From the NCBI RefSeq assembly GCF_027595985.1, contig NC_073305.1, positions 151,902,423 to 151,966,422 on the forward strand: 64,000 bases of DNA, in the 5' to 3' direction. The notes below the pieces were generated by a model that did not search any database, had not been told where the DNA came from, and saw only the letters and a list, made by a program, of their open reading frames with translations. Both the position numbers and the translations under genes were made by a program. This DNA comes from Sorex araneus (Eukaryota; Chordata; Mammalia; Eulipotyphla; Soricidae). Positions 21,901 through 35,800 of the stretch are shown in pieces (within the stretch, counting starts at the first letter, position 1; each line of letters starts with the position of its first letter).

Positions 21901-24900
21901 CCGCAGCCTGTGCTGTGCGTTTTCATTCATTCCTCTATCCTAGTGCCAGGTCCCCGGGCTGGGCGGGTGGAAATGAGCCGCGTTCTTCCCGCGCAGTTCT
22001 TCGCGTTGTCTCGCCCCAGTCTCCCGCTAGGGAAACGGGCTCCGTGCCTGGTGGTTTGCAGGATCTGTGCGGGGAGGGTGCGGGAGTGGTCAGTTACTTA
22101 CGGTAGGATGCTGGCGAAGTGGGCGGGAAGGGATGGGAATTGTTTCACGGATTCAAGCACCGTTTTTTTTAGAGTCACGACAAGACAAAAGTTTCTGTCT
22201 TCCACGCCCATGCTGTGTAGGCTAAAGAGCTTGACAGATACGGAACTTGATATTATGAAGTTACTTAAGATCAGTGATTGGAGATATGCCGAGAAATGAG
22301 AACAGGGGAACCCAAATCACTTGAGGGGTGGGGGATTTGTTGTTGTTGTTGTTGTTGTTGTTAATTTTATTCTCTGGAACCTCCAGCACATTGTGGAATA
22401 AAAGTGATAGCATTGGACACACCAGTCTTATTCATGAGCTTGGGAGGAAAGCATTAACTATCCAACAATTCCAGCCAAAATTCTCCCAACGGTATCAGAC
22501 CTTTATCATTAAAAGAAAATTCCTTCCTATTCTTAATCTTCAGGGACTTTTTGTTTTAGGAATACTGAGTTTGTCAGATCTGAGCTGTAATGTGGTTCCC
22601 TTTTTTCTAGTTTTCAACGTGGCAAAAATATATTACTGTTTACCTTCAAGATTGCTTCCATCCATCCGTGCATGGTGCTTGAATTTGTAAGCTGAAGCTA
22701 GACTAAAGATGAAACAAATAAATTAGAACTACTAGGGTATTCGTTTCTACTGGATAACCAAATATGTGGCAGATAGCAACCGGAAGGAAGCTGGAGAGGT
22801 TGTGCTCAGGGCTTACCCCTGACTCTGTGCTCAGGGATCATTTCTGGTGGTGCTCAAGGGACCAGGTGCTGTAGAACGACAGTCCATCTGGAGTTAGTGA
22901 CCAAAGAAGGTGAATACCACAGTTGTTTTCTTAGGCAAGGCTGTGAGAACAGAGTGTCAGGCTGCATATTTTAAGAATAATATTCTTGGGCCAGAGAGAT
23001 AGTTACAAGGGTTAAGGCACTTGCCTTGCATGTGACCGATCCCGGTTCAATCCTGGGCACCACAGATCGAGAACCTGAGCATAGAGCCAGGAGTAAGCCC
23101 TGAGCAGCACCGGGTATGATGACAATCCTTCTCCCCCTGCCCCTAAACAAAAATAAAAGAGCGTTCTTAATATTTCGTTGTTTTAGTTGCTTCTTAAATT
23201 CTTCTTGGTCTCTGCTTACCCCGTTACCAGTTGAATCTACTTGTCTTTTTTCTCTTCTTTCCCCCAAGCCTGCTTCCTTAGCAGTCACAAAATAATTTAT
23301 TTTACATTGCTTGTTACAACTAAATGGCTGATGGAATTATCAGAAAATAAGTAAAAGAAAATTTGTGAAAATCGTTATATGTTATCATGAGTTAATTAAG
23401 CCCTTGTCTGAGGGTTTGTTGATAGTGGAGTCTTCTGTGTTATTGTTTATTAATCTTAGTCAGCTTCTATATTACTTTCCCATCTAAATTAGGACTTACT
23501 GGGCTGACAGTATTATGGAATTTGGAGGTTCCAGGAACTCCAGGGATCTGTAGAACTGGGCCAGTGAGCTTCCAGAGTGGCAGCTGTAGGATGTGGGTGT
23601 GTAAGTGATGTCGGTGGGCCCCACGGGTGACTTCCGTGAAGCAGGGAAGAGAAAGATGTCACTTTCTCCCCAGCCACCTCTACCACCCGGGACCCAGATT
23701 TACTGGGTTCTTGTCTTCGCTCTCGGAAAAGAATTTCAGGAGTCGACAAGCAGTGAAGTAACAGATTTTATTTAGAGGTTTCTGAGGGAAGGAGGAAGGA
23801 TAAGTGGGAGAGAGAATAGTAAGAATAACGCACTCAAGAGAGAACGCGGGCTTCTCCAAGGGTGGAGAGAGCTCTACACACATCCTAGCACTGGACATGA
23901 AAACATGAAAGTACACATCTCAAGGGGGGAGATGCAGGCAACACATGTGCTCGGGCACCACATGTGCTCGGCCACGTGGGCACAAGCAGCACATGGGCTC
24001 AGGCAACATATGCGCGCACTTCCTTTGTTCAAGGTGGCCTTTATAGGGTTTCTCCAACCTGCCCCCACGAGGGGGCTTCTTCCCAGGTAAAAGTCCGTTG
24101 CTAAGGAGGTTACCAGGGAGGTTGGGAGTGGTGATGGTCTTCTTTAGGCTGGATCACATTTTAATCAGATTAAGGGAGAGGTCTATAGAATTCCAGGAAC
24201 TTCATGGGGAGGGGTCCAACCTCCTCAGGGTCTGCTGAAGGTCTTATCAGGTCTGTTTTCTGTATCCACAAGGTGGGTCAGTCTCAGGATTCTCCTTCCC
24301 AGAGACTTTGTTAATCTGTTTCATTGCCAAGGGCCTTTCCCTATCTACCTGCCTATATCATAAGTATGGGGGTGGGGGTGAGGGAGTGGGAGAGGGAGAC
24401 TGTCTGCCCCTACTCCAAGAAAACCCCAGAGGTGTCAACCTGAAAACCGGTGTACCTGGAATTTTTGTCGGTTTCTATTTTATTTTTAGTAATGTTTATT
24501 GAGACACCATGATTCACAAAGTCATTCATAAAGTTGTTTTATGCATATGATGTTCCAACAATAATCCCACCTCCAAAGCCCCTTTTTCTCCGCTTTAATA
24601 TCCCTGGGCCCCTCCCACTCCCCAGCCTGCCCCCTTCACAGGTTTTCCTTCTACAGTAAAAGCCCTGCCTGCTGTACTACGGCTCTGCCCCCTGAATTTC
24701 TTTGACTGTTGTGTCTTCATCACATTTGCCTTTATGCTTTTCAGGGACTCTGATGCTTCTTTCTATTGTTTCTCTTGAACTCATCCCATCGTTTTCTGGT
24801 TATGTTGTTCATTTCTTTTCTATTTTCCAGTTTGCTGTTTCCTAGTTGTTTCCTCCTCCTCATCTTGGAGCTCCTTGATTTTTTTTTTTTTTTTTTTTTT

Positions 24901-25704
24901 TTTGCTCAGCTCCAGTTTTTCTGCTGTTCAGAGCTCTTTTTTTTTTTTTTTAATATCACCTGCCATGTTCTTCATTTCTGTCATTTTGGGCTGTAATAGT
25001 TTTATCATTTCAATGCTCTACTTTCTTGTTCTTCGCTGAGTACCTGTGCTATCATTTCTTTGGACTCATTGAGCAGCCCTGTCATAATGTCTCTATAGAT
25101 ACTAAGGATTTCCTGGTATTGCCCTCTTTGGTGGTACTGGTTTTGCTCATTGAGCTTGGTGGGCTTCTAGGTGTTTCCCCCATTGGTTTTCTCGTGTTCT
25201 TGCTGCACTGGGAATGAGTCGTGGAAGATGATGAGGGATTAAACTAGAGGTTCTCTCTGTCTTCTCTGTCCATCTTCACAATATGATTTCAAGAGTAATG
25301 TGTATACTCCTGGGTGGCTAGGGAAAGCTCTGCGGCTCTCCGTCTCTGCTGCCGGCGTTTGGTGGACTCAGGTCTCTCCCCGTCCCGGGGCGGCCCAGGC
25401 CGTGGGTGGATGAAGGAGGAGACGAGGGCCAGGCTGGTTGGTGATCCCTTACCATTTATTCCATTCTCCCCACGCGCCTGTTCTAATCTCAGTAAGCTCC
25501 CCATTATAGTCCCACACTCCCCTTTATTCCCGTCTCCTCCTGTCTCTCCTGCTCATCTCTCTGTGCTCCCTCTCCCTGCCTTGTCTCTCATCTCTCCGTA
25601 TGCCTGCTCCTGCATTCTTCCCCTACATCCTTCTCCCTCTGTCCGCCTAGCTAGTCTCTCCATGCTCCATCTTGCTGCCCTGGTCTCTCTCTCTCTCTCT
25701 CTCT

Positions 25705-25735
<31 letters not shown>

Positions 25736-28700
25736 CCCCCTCTTCCCCCTCTCCCCCCTTCCCTCCTCTCCAGTCCTCTCCCCTCTCCTCCCCTCCCCTC
25801 CCCTCCCCTCCCCTCCTCTCTTCCCCTCTTCTCTCACCAATGCATTGGGGGTAGCACAATCAACATATCAAAGGCCCTTCCTGATGGCCCATCAGGCTCA
25901 AGGGAGGAAATACCACCCAGGATGTTTCTCCTCTCCTTAGTTCAGTAACTTAGTTATCTTAATTTTGCTTTTTAACATTAGTTATTTTATATGGACACAG
26001 TAAGAGACACATTAAGATTGTAGGGTGGCTCTCTGGGGGACATCTCTCTATAGATCTCAGACTACAGTGCTCAGGTCAGATTAATCTTTTCTAGCCCTAG
26101 CAGCACAGAGGGTAGGGCGTTTGCCTTGCATGCAGCTGACCCCAGATTCGATTCCTCCATCCTTCACGGAGAGCCCAGAAAGCTACCGGAAGTATCCCGC
26201 CCGCGCGGCAGAGCCTGAGAACTACCTGTGGCATATTCGATATGCCAAAGCCAGTAACAAGTCTCACAATGGAGATGTTACTGGTGCCTGCTCGAGCAAA
26301 TTGATGAACAACGGGATGACAGTGCTACAGTACAACCCTAGCAGGGTCCTACTCCAGTTATTAGTTCTTGGCTCATGACAGAATTTGTCCATGACCATGC
26401 TCTTAACTTATAGTTAAATATTATGGCGCTTTGGCCAGGCCCATTTCAATGCCAGTGTAGCTCTCAGCCTGCCCTGGGTCCATCTGGTCCTTCATCAGGA
26501 CCTGCTTTTTGGGGTGCTAGGAAGTAAGAGTAACTGAAGCTTAAGTCAAGAGAACAGATGCCCAGGATAGAATTATCATTCAGAGTCAGTTAACTCCCAA
26601 GTTACAAAAAGCATAGCATTAACTGTCTTCCTGTGTCTATACAAAAAGGACATTGCTCTGAATTAACTATGCAAAGGACTTAAGGAGAAGAGAAAAGCAA
26701 TATTTACAACAAGTTAACAGAGCACAAAGAGGTTACAAATAAACACAGAGGAATGGGAGTACTGTGATGGGAGTAACCCAATAAACCTAAGCTCCCTGTG
26801 GCAGGGCAGAAAGGACCAACCAATGTTACCCTACAGAGTAACTGTCAGCAGCATGTAATTTGCAGAGTAGATCTTTCGCACAGGTGTCTAAGCAGCCGTG
26901 TGCTTCTGAAGCTGTGCTGTGGGCCCTTACTATGCCACAGGTCGTGTGTGTAGGCTGCAGGGACCCGCTTGGTAGGGAGGGGCTCTGCCCCTGTTCTGGA
27001 ATAGTCCTAGTGCTGTCAGCCTGAGGCAGCCCTATCTGGAATAGCGGGGCAGAAAGCAGAAGTCAACACCATTTGCTTTTAATTGACCATTTTTTGGATG
27101 CCCGCGGTGGGACACATCTAACTGTGAGGGTTTTCTTCTGACTGAGCTCAGGGTAGCACTTGAAGGGACCTTATGTGACAGGGATTTAACCCTGGCTGAC
27201 CGTGGGCAAGGCAAGAGCCTTACCTGCTGTACTGTCTATCATTTGCTTTTTAATTTGAGGCTTGGATCATCACATTTTCTCTCAAATTTATATCATTGCT
27301 TAAGTTTTGGACAATATAGTCAGTGATATGCCATGGACTAGTCTTTTATTAAAAAAAAGGTGAGGGTGTTTTACTTAGCCTGTTGCTATTTTTTAGCAGT
27401 GTATTTCAGGAGCAGCAAGCTTTGATGTTTTAAAATGCAAAACTGATTTATAGTGTACTTTAATATGAACATTACACAATATAAATTTCTTTAAGTGCTA
27501 TCATGGCCAATCCAGTTTTTTGACTCACTGGACTTGATGGACAGTGTTGTGTTCAACACTGCGTCCTGATTCACTTAATAACAGCCTAGATCCTCCCGAT
27601 AGAGTCTCTGCACCTTATCTACAGATCCTTTACCCCCCATTCCCCCTTTCTCTTTTCAGTTAAAATTTTTTTTAATTAGTAGGGTACCATGAGTTACGTA
27701 GTTATTCATAGTTTAGTTTCCTGTGTACAGTGTTTCAACACCAGTCCTGCCCGCAGTGTCAGCCTCCCTTCATCAGTGTCCCCATGTTTCTCACCCCCGT
27801 CCCAAGCTTGTGTCTTTCAAAGGCACAGTTTTTTAAGTTGTTCACGATGATTTGTTACATTCAATATTCCAACACCAGTCACAGCTCCATTACATCTTCC
27901 TACCACCATTATTTCTAATTTTCCCAACCACCACCCAAGCCTGTCCCAATTGCAAGCTGTAAATAATTTATTTTGTATTGCTTGTTAGGAATAATTTGCT
28001 AAAGATCATCAAAAAAAAAGTTCCTTAAAAGAAAGTATGTAAAGATTGTTGTATCTCACCCTGGAGCCATTAAACCCTTGTATGAGAGATTACTAACATG
28101 TTACAGGTTGAGTCTTGTGTGCTAGTACTTACTTAATCGAGATTGGTTACCTTCTACTTTACATCCCATCCGATGTGGTGTGCTACTCGTGGTATATCAG
28201 TGGGTTAGAATTTGAGGTCTCGCTCCAGGAATCTGAAAACTTAAATGGGGTGATACAACTAGAGTTAAATTTTTAATTGGATGGTGACTTTGTGGTCCAG
28301 GAGCATCTCTGCAGCTTGTTGAGCTCTTTTGAGATTTATTTATGAGTCTTTGGATCATGGCTGGTTAATGAGCTTATATGGTGCCAGAGGCAGTTTGTGG
28401 GCGTGACTGCCAGGCTCCTGAAAGAACAGGGGGGTGAGGGGAGGTTGTTCATCCCCTGCTCTGTGAGAGGACAGACACAAATTTTAAAGTGTGGTTGTAG
28501 TTTTTCTCATGCTTGTTGGCTGTGTGTATGCGCACCTCGACCCCCAGTGTGCCCAAGGCCCCTTTACCCCTATGCCTGTTGCTGTCCATCTGTTTCTTCT
28601 TCCCGCCTCAATCTCTCTTCTCCCCTGCCCTCTTTTTCTATAATCTAGGGTCAAGGGTAATCTAGGTATCCTCCCCCCCCTTTGATACTTTGTATTCCCT

Positions 28701-29809
28701 CCTCCTGTTCTTCTGTATACCACAGATAGGGGAGATCATCCAGTATTTGTCCTTCTGTCCTATTCACTTAACATGATTCCTTCCAGCTCCATCCACGTTG
28801 CTGCAAGCTACCTTATTTAATCATTCCTCGAGGCAGTTTAATATTCCGTTGTGTATATATACACCATACTTTCATTTCATCAACTACTCTGTTGTTGGGT
28901 TAATTCAATAACCTACATTTTACTGAGTGCTGCAATGAATAAAAGAGGTGTTGCCTTAATTGAAAAGGCCCTTTTCTTGGTATACTTTCTGGGTGTGCTT
29001 TCTTTCTGGCTCATGGTGGCTCATGGATGGGCTTGGAGAAGGGGGGGGAGGTATCCATGTCATTAAGCTGGTTTCTGTTTCTGTAACTTTGTCTAGGAGG
29101 AAAAGAACTTAATTTATAGTAGTAACTTGATAACTTGTGTTTCCTCCTTAGTTGATCACTTATTTCTTTTCTAAGCATCAAATAAACTACGAGTATTTTT
29201 ATTCATCAATTTATCAAATACATTCATAGAGTTTTGGCAATTTCAAATTTCTTTTTCAAAATCAGGTCATTTGGTGATAAAGTTTCCTTCCAGCATTCTT
29301 GTTGTCTAAAATGGTTCAATAATTAATTTAGATCGCTCTGACTATAAGATATTTTCAGAACCTAGATTTGCAACTTATGAGGTCATGAACATTTGAATAT
29401 TTCAGGTAGAGCACCAGTTCGCTTTTCTTTTTCATTTGTTTTAACCATATTTTGTCCTGTCTCTGTTAATATACTTTAAATTTCGCATGTTAAAATATTT
29501 CTCTCTACTATTTTCAATATAGGAAATAAAGTCTTTACTCTCACTTTTTGGAGGACAGTTCACAAGCAGTCAAGAAACTTATGGAAAGGTAAATTGCATT
29601 TCTTTTTTTTTTTATTAGAACATTTCTGAATAGAACTTTGGATTTGAAGAGAAGAATCAAACATTTTAAGTTTATGTGCGCATAAGTTTCTTGTGTCTGT
29701 TTCTGGGGTCTACAAATAATGATATTGGGGGAAAATTTAGTTTTGGAAAGTAATTTAGACCTAGTCCCAGTGTTCATTTATTTATTTATTTATCTATTTA
29801 TTTATCTAT

Positions 29810-29844
<35 letters not shown>

Positions 29845-32800
29845 TTTGCTTTTTGGGTCACACCCGGCGATGCACAGGGGTTACTCCTGGCTCTGCACTC
29901 AGGAATTACCCCTGGTGGTTCTCAGGGGACCATATGGGATGCTGGGAATCGAACCCAGGTCGGCCGCATGCAACACCCTACCCGCTGTACTATCCCTCCA
30001 GCCCCTATTTTATTGGTTTTAATGTAATAAATTTTGTTACTGGGGCTGGTGGAGGTAGAAATGGGGACTTAGTATGTTTTGTTTTGGGGTGCCAGGTACC
30101 TCAGCCGGCATCTTAGACATAGGAGGCGTACAGTGAAGCTTTGAGCTACACTCCTACCTTTTGTTTTAAAATTTTAATTTAGTAGCTGTGCCACAATATC
30201 TGTTTGTTTCATCATTGAGAACATGGCTCTTTTGTGCAAGTTAGAATGGAAACTTAGAATCATCTGAGGTTTATATCAGAAGTCATTTTAAAGATGAATG
30301 TGCATATGTGATTCTGAATTCTGAACTTTGTATTTGATGGTTTTTCCATGTATTTAAGTTTGGAAAATAGAAAAAGAAAAGGTCCTTCACAAGTCTCATG
30401 TCCTTGACATGACTTGCAATTTGGGAATGTGCCTCTCCGTCCTTTTTCCCTCTATTTGGGAGCTTATGCAGTCTGTCTTTCCCACTTTTTCCGTTTGTAG
30501 CTTGTTGCTCCATAATAGCCTTTAGCGCTAATAGGGCAGTGCAATATTTTCCATTGTCACCGTCACTGACCTAATGATTTATTTCATTAATAGTACTTTG
30601 AAGTTTTTCTTAAGAAAAATATATTAAAATATGATTTTTCCCCTCTTGGGATAAGTTTTAGATTTTGATAGCTCTTGTAAATATTGTAAATATTATTGAA
30701 AGAAGAAAGAGTGTATATGATGGGAAGGATTTCTTATAAAAGATGTGAGAAAGTTGCCTGGTTTTGTACTTCTCTGTCTCTTGCACTGCTGATGGAGTTT
30801 GAAAGAGTAGAATATGGATTCGGTGAGGGTGCTTACCTGAAAGGAATTGGCCAAGCTGAATTTCCTCTTCTTTTAGCAAACTGCTATTCAGGTAGAGTTT
30901 AGAAGTGCCTGTAACATTGTGTTAGTTTTTGTTTTGGGGCCACACCCAGCAGTACTCCTGGGCTTACTCCTGGCTCGGTGCTCAGGGATCACACCTGACG
31001 GTGCTCAGGGAACTAAGTGGGGTGTCATGGATCGAACTTAGGTCAGCAATTTGTAAGGAAGTAACTTATCTACTATGTTATCTCTCTGGCTCAAAGTAAT
31101 TTTGAGCATAGAGACAGAGGATTGGGAATTCCCCCCCTAATGGAACTGGACTTCCCCCCCCTTAGAGTAATAAAAATCATTGACAATTATTCTGTATTTT
31201 TTTCCTTTTACTTATTTATGCAAGCCCCTTACTTCCCTGCAGGTGGCCATGACTGAAAGTAATATATTACTTAGCAGTTAGACATAAAAAAAATAAGAAA
31301 TTATTTGAAAATTTTGAAATTTTGCATTGTGCTATAGCATGCATTATTTCTTTTGCTCAGGCTTTATTAGAGGAAAAAAAGCACAAAATTAACTTGAAAT
31401 TGAAACGTTCCTGATTTTACAAATATTTTCATCAATCGAGTGACATGGGAGTGTTATTACACTGTACTACATGATTCTAATAAAACCTACTAAGATAATT
31501 TGCATTTTAGTTGAAATATTTTTTATTTTGGTAAGGGTGTATTATTACCTGATTAGGTATTTTTACATGAAAGTAGTAAGTAAAAATCCTTTTTTACTGG
31601 CTTCTTTAATGAAACCATATGAGGCCATAAAAGTCACAGAAATAAGATATACGTTGTTATTTCTTTCAGTCTCCTTTTTGGATTCTTAACATTCCCTCCG
31701 AAGACATTGCAAGAAATGTAATGAAACGGACAGTGTGTGCCAAGTAAGAGAAGTTGTAATGTTCTTCTGAATGAACATCCTTGTACATCTCATAACTCCT
31801 TTCAGCAAATGCTTGGTTCTTGGGCGAGAGCTCAGTTTAGCTTGCAGTTCCACGAGTTTGCCACTGGATGGCAGTAGAAGAACAGAAGAGAGCTATCTGC
31901 TGGAATCACAAGGAAGAATTTCAGTGAGGAAATGGCAGCAGCTCTTAAAAAACTTTTATGTTAAGTAAACACTGTAGCACTGTAGTCCCGTTCATCGATT
32001 TGTCGAGCGGGCACTAGTAATGTCTCCATTGTGAGACTTGTTACTGTTTTTGGCATATCGAATACACACTGGGTAGCTTGCCAGGCTCTGCCGTGCAGGC
32101 CGGATACTCTTGGTAGCTTGCCCGGGTCTCCGAGAGGGACAGAGGAATCGAACCCGGGTCGGCGGAGGGAGTACAAGGCAAACGCCCTACCCACCGTAAG
32201 ATATTAACATTATGTTATTACATATAATTGAGATGCCAAAGGTTACAAGAAACAATTTAGAGCCTGAAAGTAAGAAAAGTTTCTTATAGATGAATTTTAG
32301 TTATTTATAAGAAATAACTGAATTATTTATTTTATTTATGAAGGTCAAAATAAATATTTTAAAATAGGTATTTTATTGATCTATTTTATTTATGCATATT
32401 GATGATATATAAGATGAAAAGAAAGAATAGTTCCTTGAAATATGTTTCACTGTGTTATTTTTTAGAGGGATTTTGGCTGTTATGTCTTGGTGTTAATATA
32501 ATGATGTTACTTATCCTAGATTTTATTATTGTCATTGCTTTTCTCTTCCTTGTTTTGCATTACTGGAGAATTTTGTGTCAGATTTGCAAATTAAATTGTA
32601 TGTTTAATTACTATCAGAAATTGAGCAATTCATATTATTCTTGAATTTCTTTTTTTCTGGACAATTTGTGTTTGAATATACAAATACAAGATGAAAGCTC
32701 GGAAATTATTGACTTAAATTAAATTTTCCTTTGGTATAAGATTAAGTTCCTGTATGTGATTTGAATTTTGGCTCCATTTATTTTAGGATGCATATTTCTT

Positions 32801-35800
32801 ATTCATAGTGTAGACAATAAATACTTGCTTTAGTGGAACAGTCATAAAGAATAATGAAATGGTACGTTTTATTGTGTGAACCAATTGCTTTACTGAGGTT
32901 GGTGCTGCTTATTTCCTAGGTCTATGTTTGAACTATGGGGTCATGGAAAATCTCCAGAGGAACTGTATAATTCTCTTAAAAGCTACCCAGTGGAAAAGAT
33001 GGTGCGTAATGCATTGTAGTTCTTACAGATAAATCTGCAGGTCTGATAGAATAACTGAACTTAAAGTATCTGTCTGCTTTTATTTTAGACTCCATTTCTA
33101 CATTCAGACTCTACATATAAAATAAAGATTCACACATTCAATAAAACATTGACACAAGAAGAAAAAATAAAGCGAATAGATGTAAGTAAATTTAGTGAAA
33201 GCCCCCAAACTATGGGATTAATGTAGGTTGGTCGCTTTTGAAATATAATATCTAATGTCTGCTAAATATTCATTTTATGCTAAGTACTTTTAGTACTCGT
33301 ACAAGTGTGTGCTAAGTACTTTTTTGTTTTGTTTAATGTGAATACCCAGACTTATAAATAAGTGTTATTGTATAAATTTTGCGTACTTTCTTTTTTATAG
33401 GCTATTAGAATTACTTTTATTTATTTTAAAAAATTTATAGACTGGGAGGGAAATGAATAGACAAATACCTTCTGCCGAATCATCTTCCCTAGCTTCTGTC
33501 TTAATATTTCAAAACCTAATTACCACAACAGGAAAGCAGCCTTGAACTAGGCTTAATATTTTGGTCAGGAATTACTTTTATTTTTCAGGCCCTTGAATTT
33601 CTCCCATTTGAAGGAAAAGTCAATTTAAAGAAGCCACAGCATATATTTTCGATTTTGGAAGATTATGGTTTGGATCCAAACTGCATCCCAGAGAACCCAC
33701 TGAATATTTATTTTGGTAGATGGGTAAGCAAGTTTTTTTTTGTGTGTGTTTATTTGTTTCTTTAAATGCAACAGTCTAGGCTTTTGTATTTAACTCTTTG
33801 CATTTAGAGCCTTAAGGCAACTCAAGAATTAAAACTACTATGTGAATTAAAAATCATTGAAAAGTATATGGTCATGTGTTTTGTTTTTCTAGAGATACCT
33901 ATGAAATGCATGAGCTTCTTAGATGAGTTCAGGTACAAAGCAGGAGGTAGTGTGCCTGAGAACTCACCCAAGACTAGCACAAAAAAAAACTGTGACCTTT
34001 TTCTTAAAGCCTTGGAAAGGGTAGAGTGTTATGATAGTTGAGGGGCTTTGTTTGTAAAGCTCTTCAATCTTGGTTTCCATTCTGAAAAGAAATTAAATTA
34101 CTGCAGAGAAATTCTGCCCACTTCCTTGAAGCTCTGAGTGAAAGCTATGGCGTATATTGCAGAATATTGCAGAATATTGCTTTGGAGGAAAAAAAGAGAT
34201 GAAGAAAGCTTACTCATCACTTACCCTGGAATAATTGTTTTCAAATTCAATTGAACTTTGGTTTGAAAAGTCAAAGTAAATTGCAACATACTGAAACAAG
34301 TTATTTGTCCATAACTGTGTCAGTCACATTTTTTGAAAGCAATAAGTTTAGGCATTCCTAAGTGGGAAGGGAGTTCTTGTTAAGATTCCATGGTTTCACT
34401 GTGGATAATTCTCAAGGCTGTTCTGTACACTTAATCCTAAATTGAAAGTATCTCTGATCTAGATTGCAGATGGACAGAGAGAACTAATTGAGTCATACAG
34501 TGTCAAAAAAAGGCACTTTATTGGAAATACAAGCATGGATGCTGGTTTATCATTCATCATGGCCAACCATGGAAAAGTGAAAGAAAATGATATTGTCTTC
34601 GACCCATTTGTTGGAACAGGTACTCTAATTTAACCCAAACTAAAGAAGAAGTGCTGCTTATTTCTATTTGTTAAGGTGATATTTTTGCGAAAAGATTAAA
34701 TGAAAGGAATATGTTAAACATAATTAGATAATGACTGAGCTAACCACATATTTAATAGCAAGTGTTTTGACATCTTGCCACTTCAAAGATGATAGCTACT
34801 ACTTTGTGGGTTTTCATAAAATCCATTGTGGTAGTATGGACGCACATTGTGTATTGCAACACGACACACTATAGAAATAAAAAGCTGTATAGTTTTATCT
34901 ATTTATTTTTAAAAAACACCTCTTGGGAGGGGAAAAAAGACTTGAGCGACAAGACTTTAAAATGTCTTTTAAATTGATGACCATATACTTAGATGGAGAA
35001 AAATGGTTAACATGCCATATCTTTGGTTTGGTTTGGGTTGGAGATTTTTAAGTGTGAAAATAAGAAAATGGCTATAGCGGTGGACTCAGCCTTGCCAGTG
35101 AGGCTGTGACCTTCCCCACCGCCTCGTGTTTTTGATTGGGGTGGGCTTGTAATAAAGAGGGTGTTGGTTTTAAAATTTTAAGCTTATCTGACTCTGAAAA
35201 ATTTCTCTGCCTCCGTTCAGTGTTGCTTGATTACTGCCCCTACTTAAGAATACTCATTCTTTGGTCTGCACGGCTGAATCCATTGTGATCCAGACTGTGT
35301 AGAAGGATTTATGCTGTGGTTAGAGTTCTTCCCTGGAGCATCTTTCCCCATCAGGAACTTCATAAGCAGTGATGCAAAAGCTCACATTTGTTCAATAGTA
35401 AACACATGAGGCTTTATGCAATACCCTCCTTCTGGGGTGAGGAGTCACTCCCAGTGGTGCTGAAGGGACCATGTGGTGCCTGACCTTGAGCCCGGGGCGT
35501 CTGCATGTAAAACATATGCTCCTGTCCTTTGCGCCTCTTGCTGCCTTGCACTGCTCTCTCTGTCTCTCTGTCCTGTCTCTGTCTCTGTCTCTCTCTTTGG
35601 GGGAGGCCTGGTGCGTTGGACTACGTCCTGTAACGCTCAGGTCTGCTGCTGCCTCTGTGCTCCAGGGTCAGCCCTGACATTGCAAGGCTCTGGGGACCAT
35701 ATGCTGGAGACCACATGTGGCCTCTCACATACAAAGAATCTCCTCTGTCTATTGAGCTCTCTCTCTGGCCCTGTAGTTACTATTTAATTGAATTCTTAGA

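Larger units (their letters stand above)
25290..26990 (-). mobile_element. Probable second LTR-type element with pyrimidine-rich tract
   Basis: On the minus strand an AATAAA (25455-25460) is followed by a GC-rich U5-like stretch down to about 25300. A long CT tract (25685-25840) and AT-balanced sequence extend to about 26990. The SINE at 26104-26335 interrupts it. No retroviral coding sequence is recognised. The call rests on layout only. Confidence 0.35.

Noticed and set aside
21556-22299. 247-codon frame in the TRMT11 CpG island
   Set aside because: Out of frame with exon 1 and crosses its donor. GC-rich DNA lacks stop codons by chance.
25314-25940. 208-codon frame over the CT tract
   Set aside because: Serine/leucine/proline low complexity created by CT repeats.
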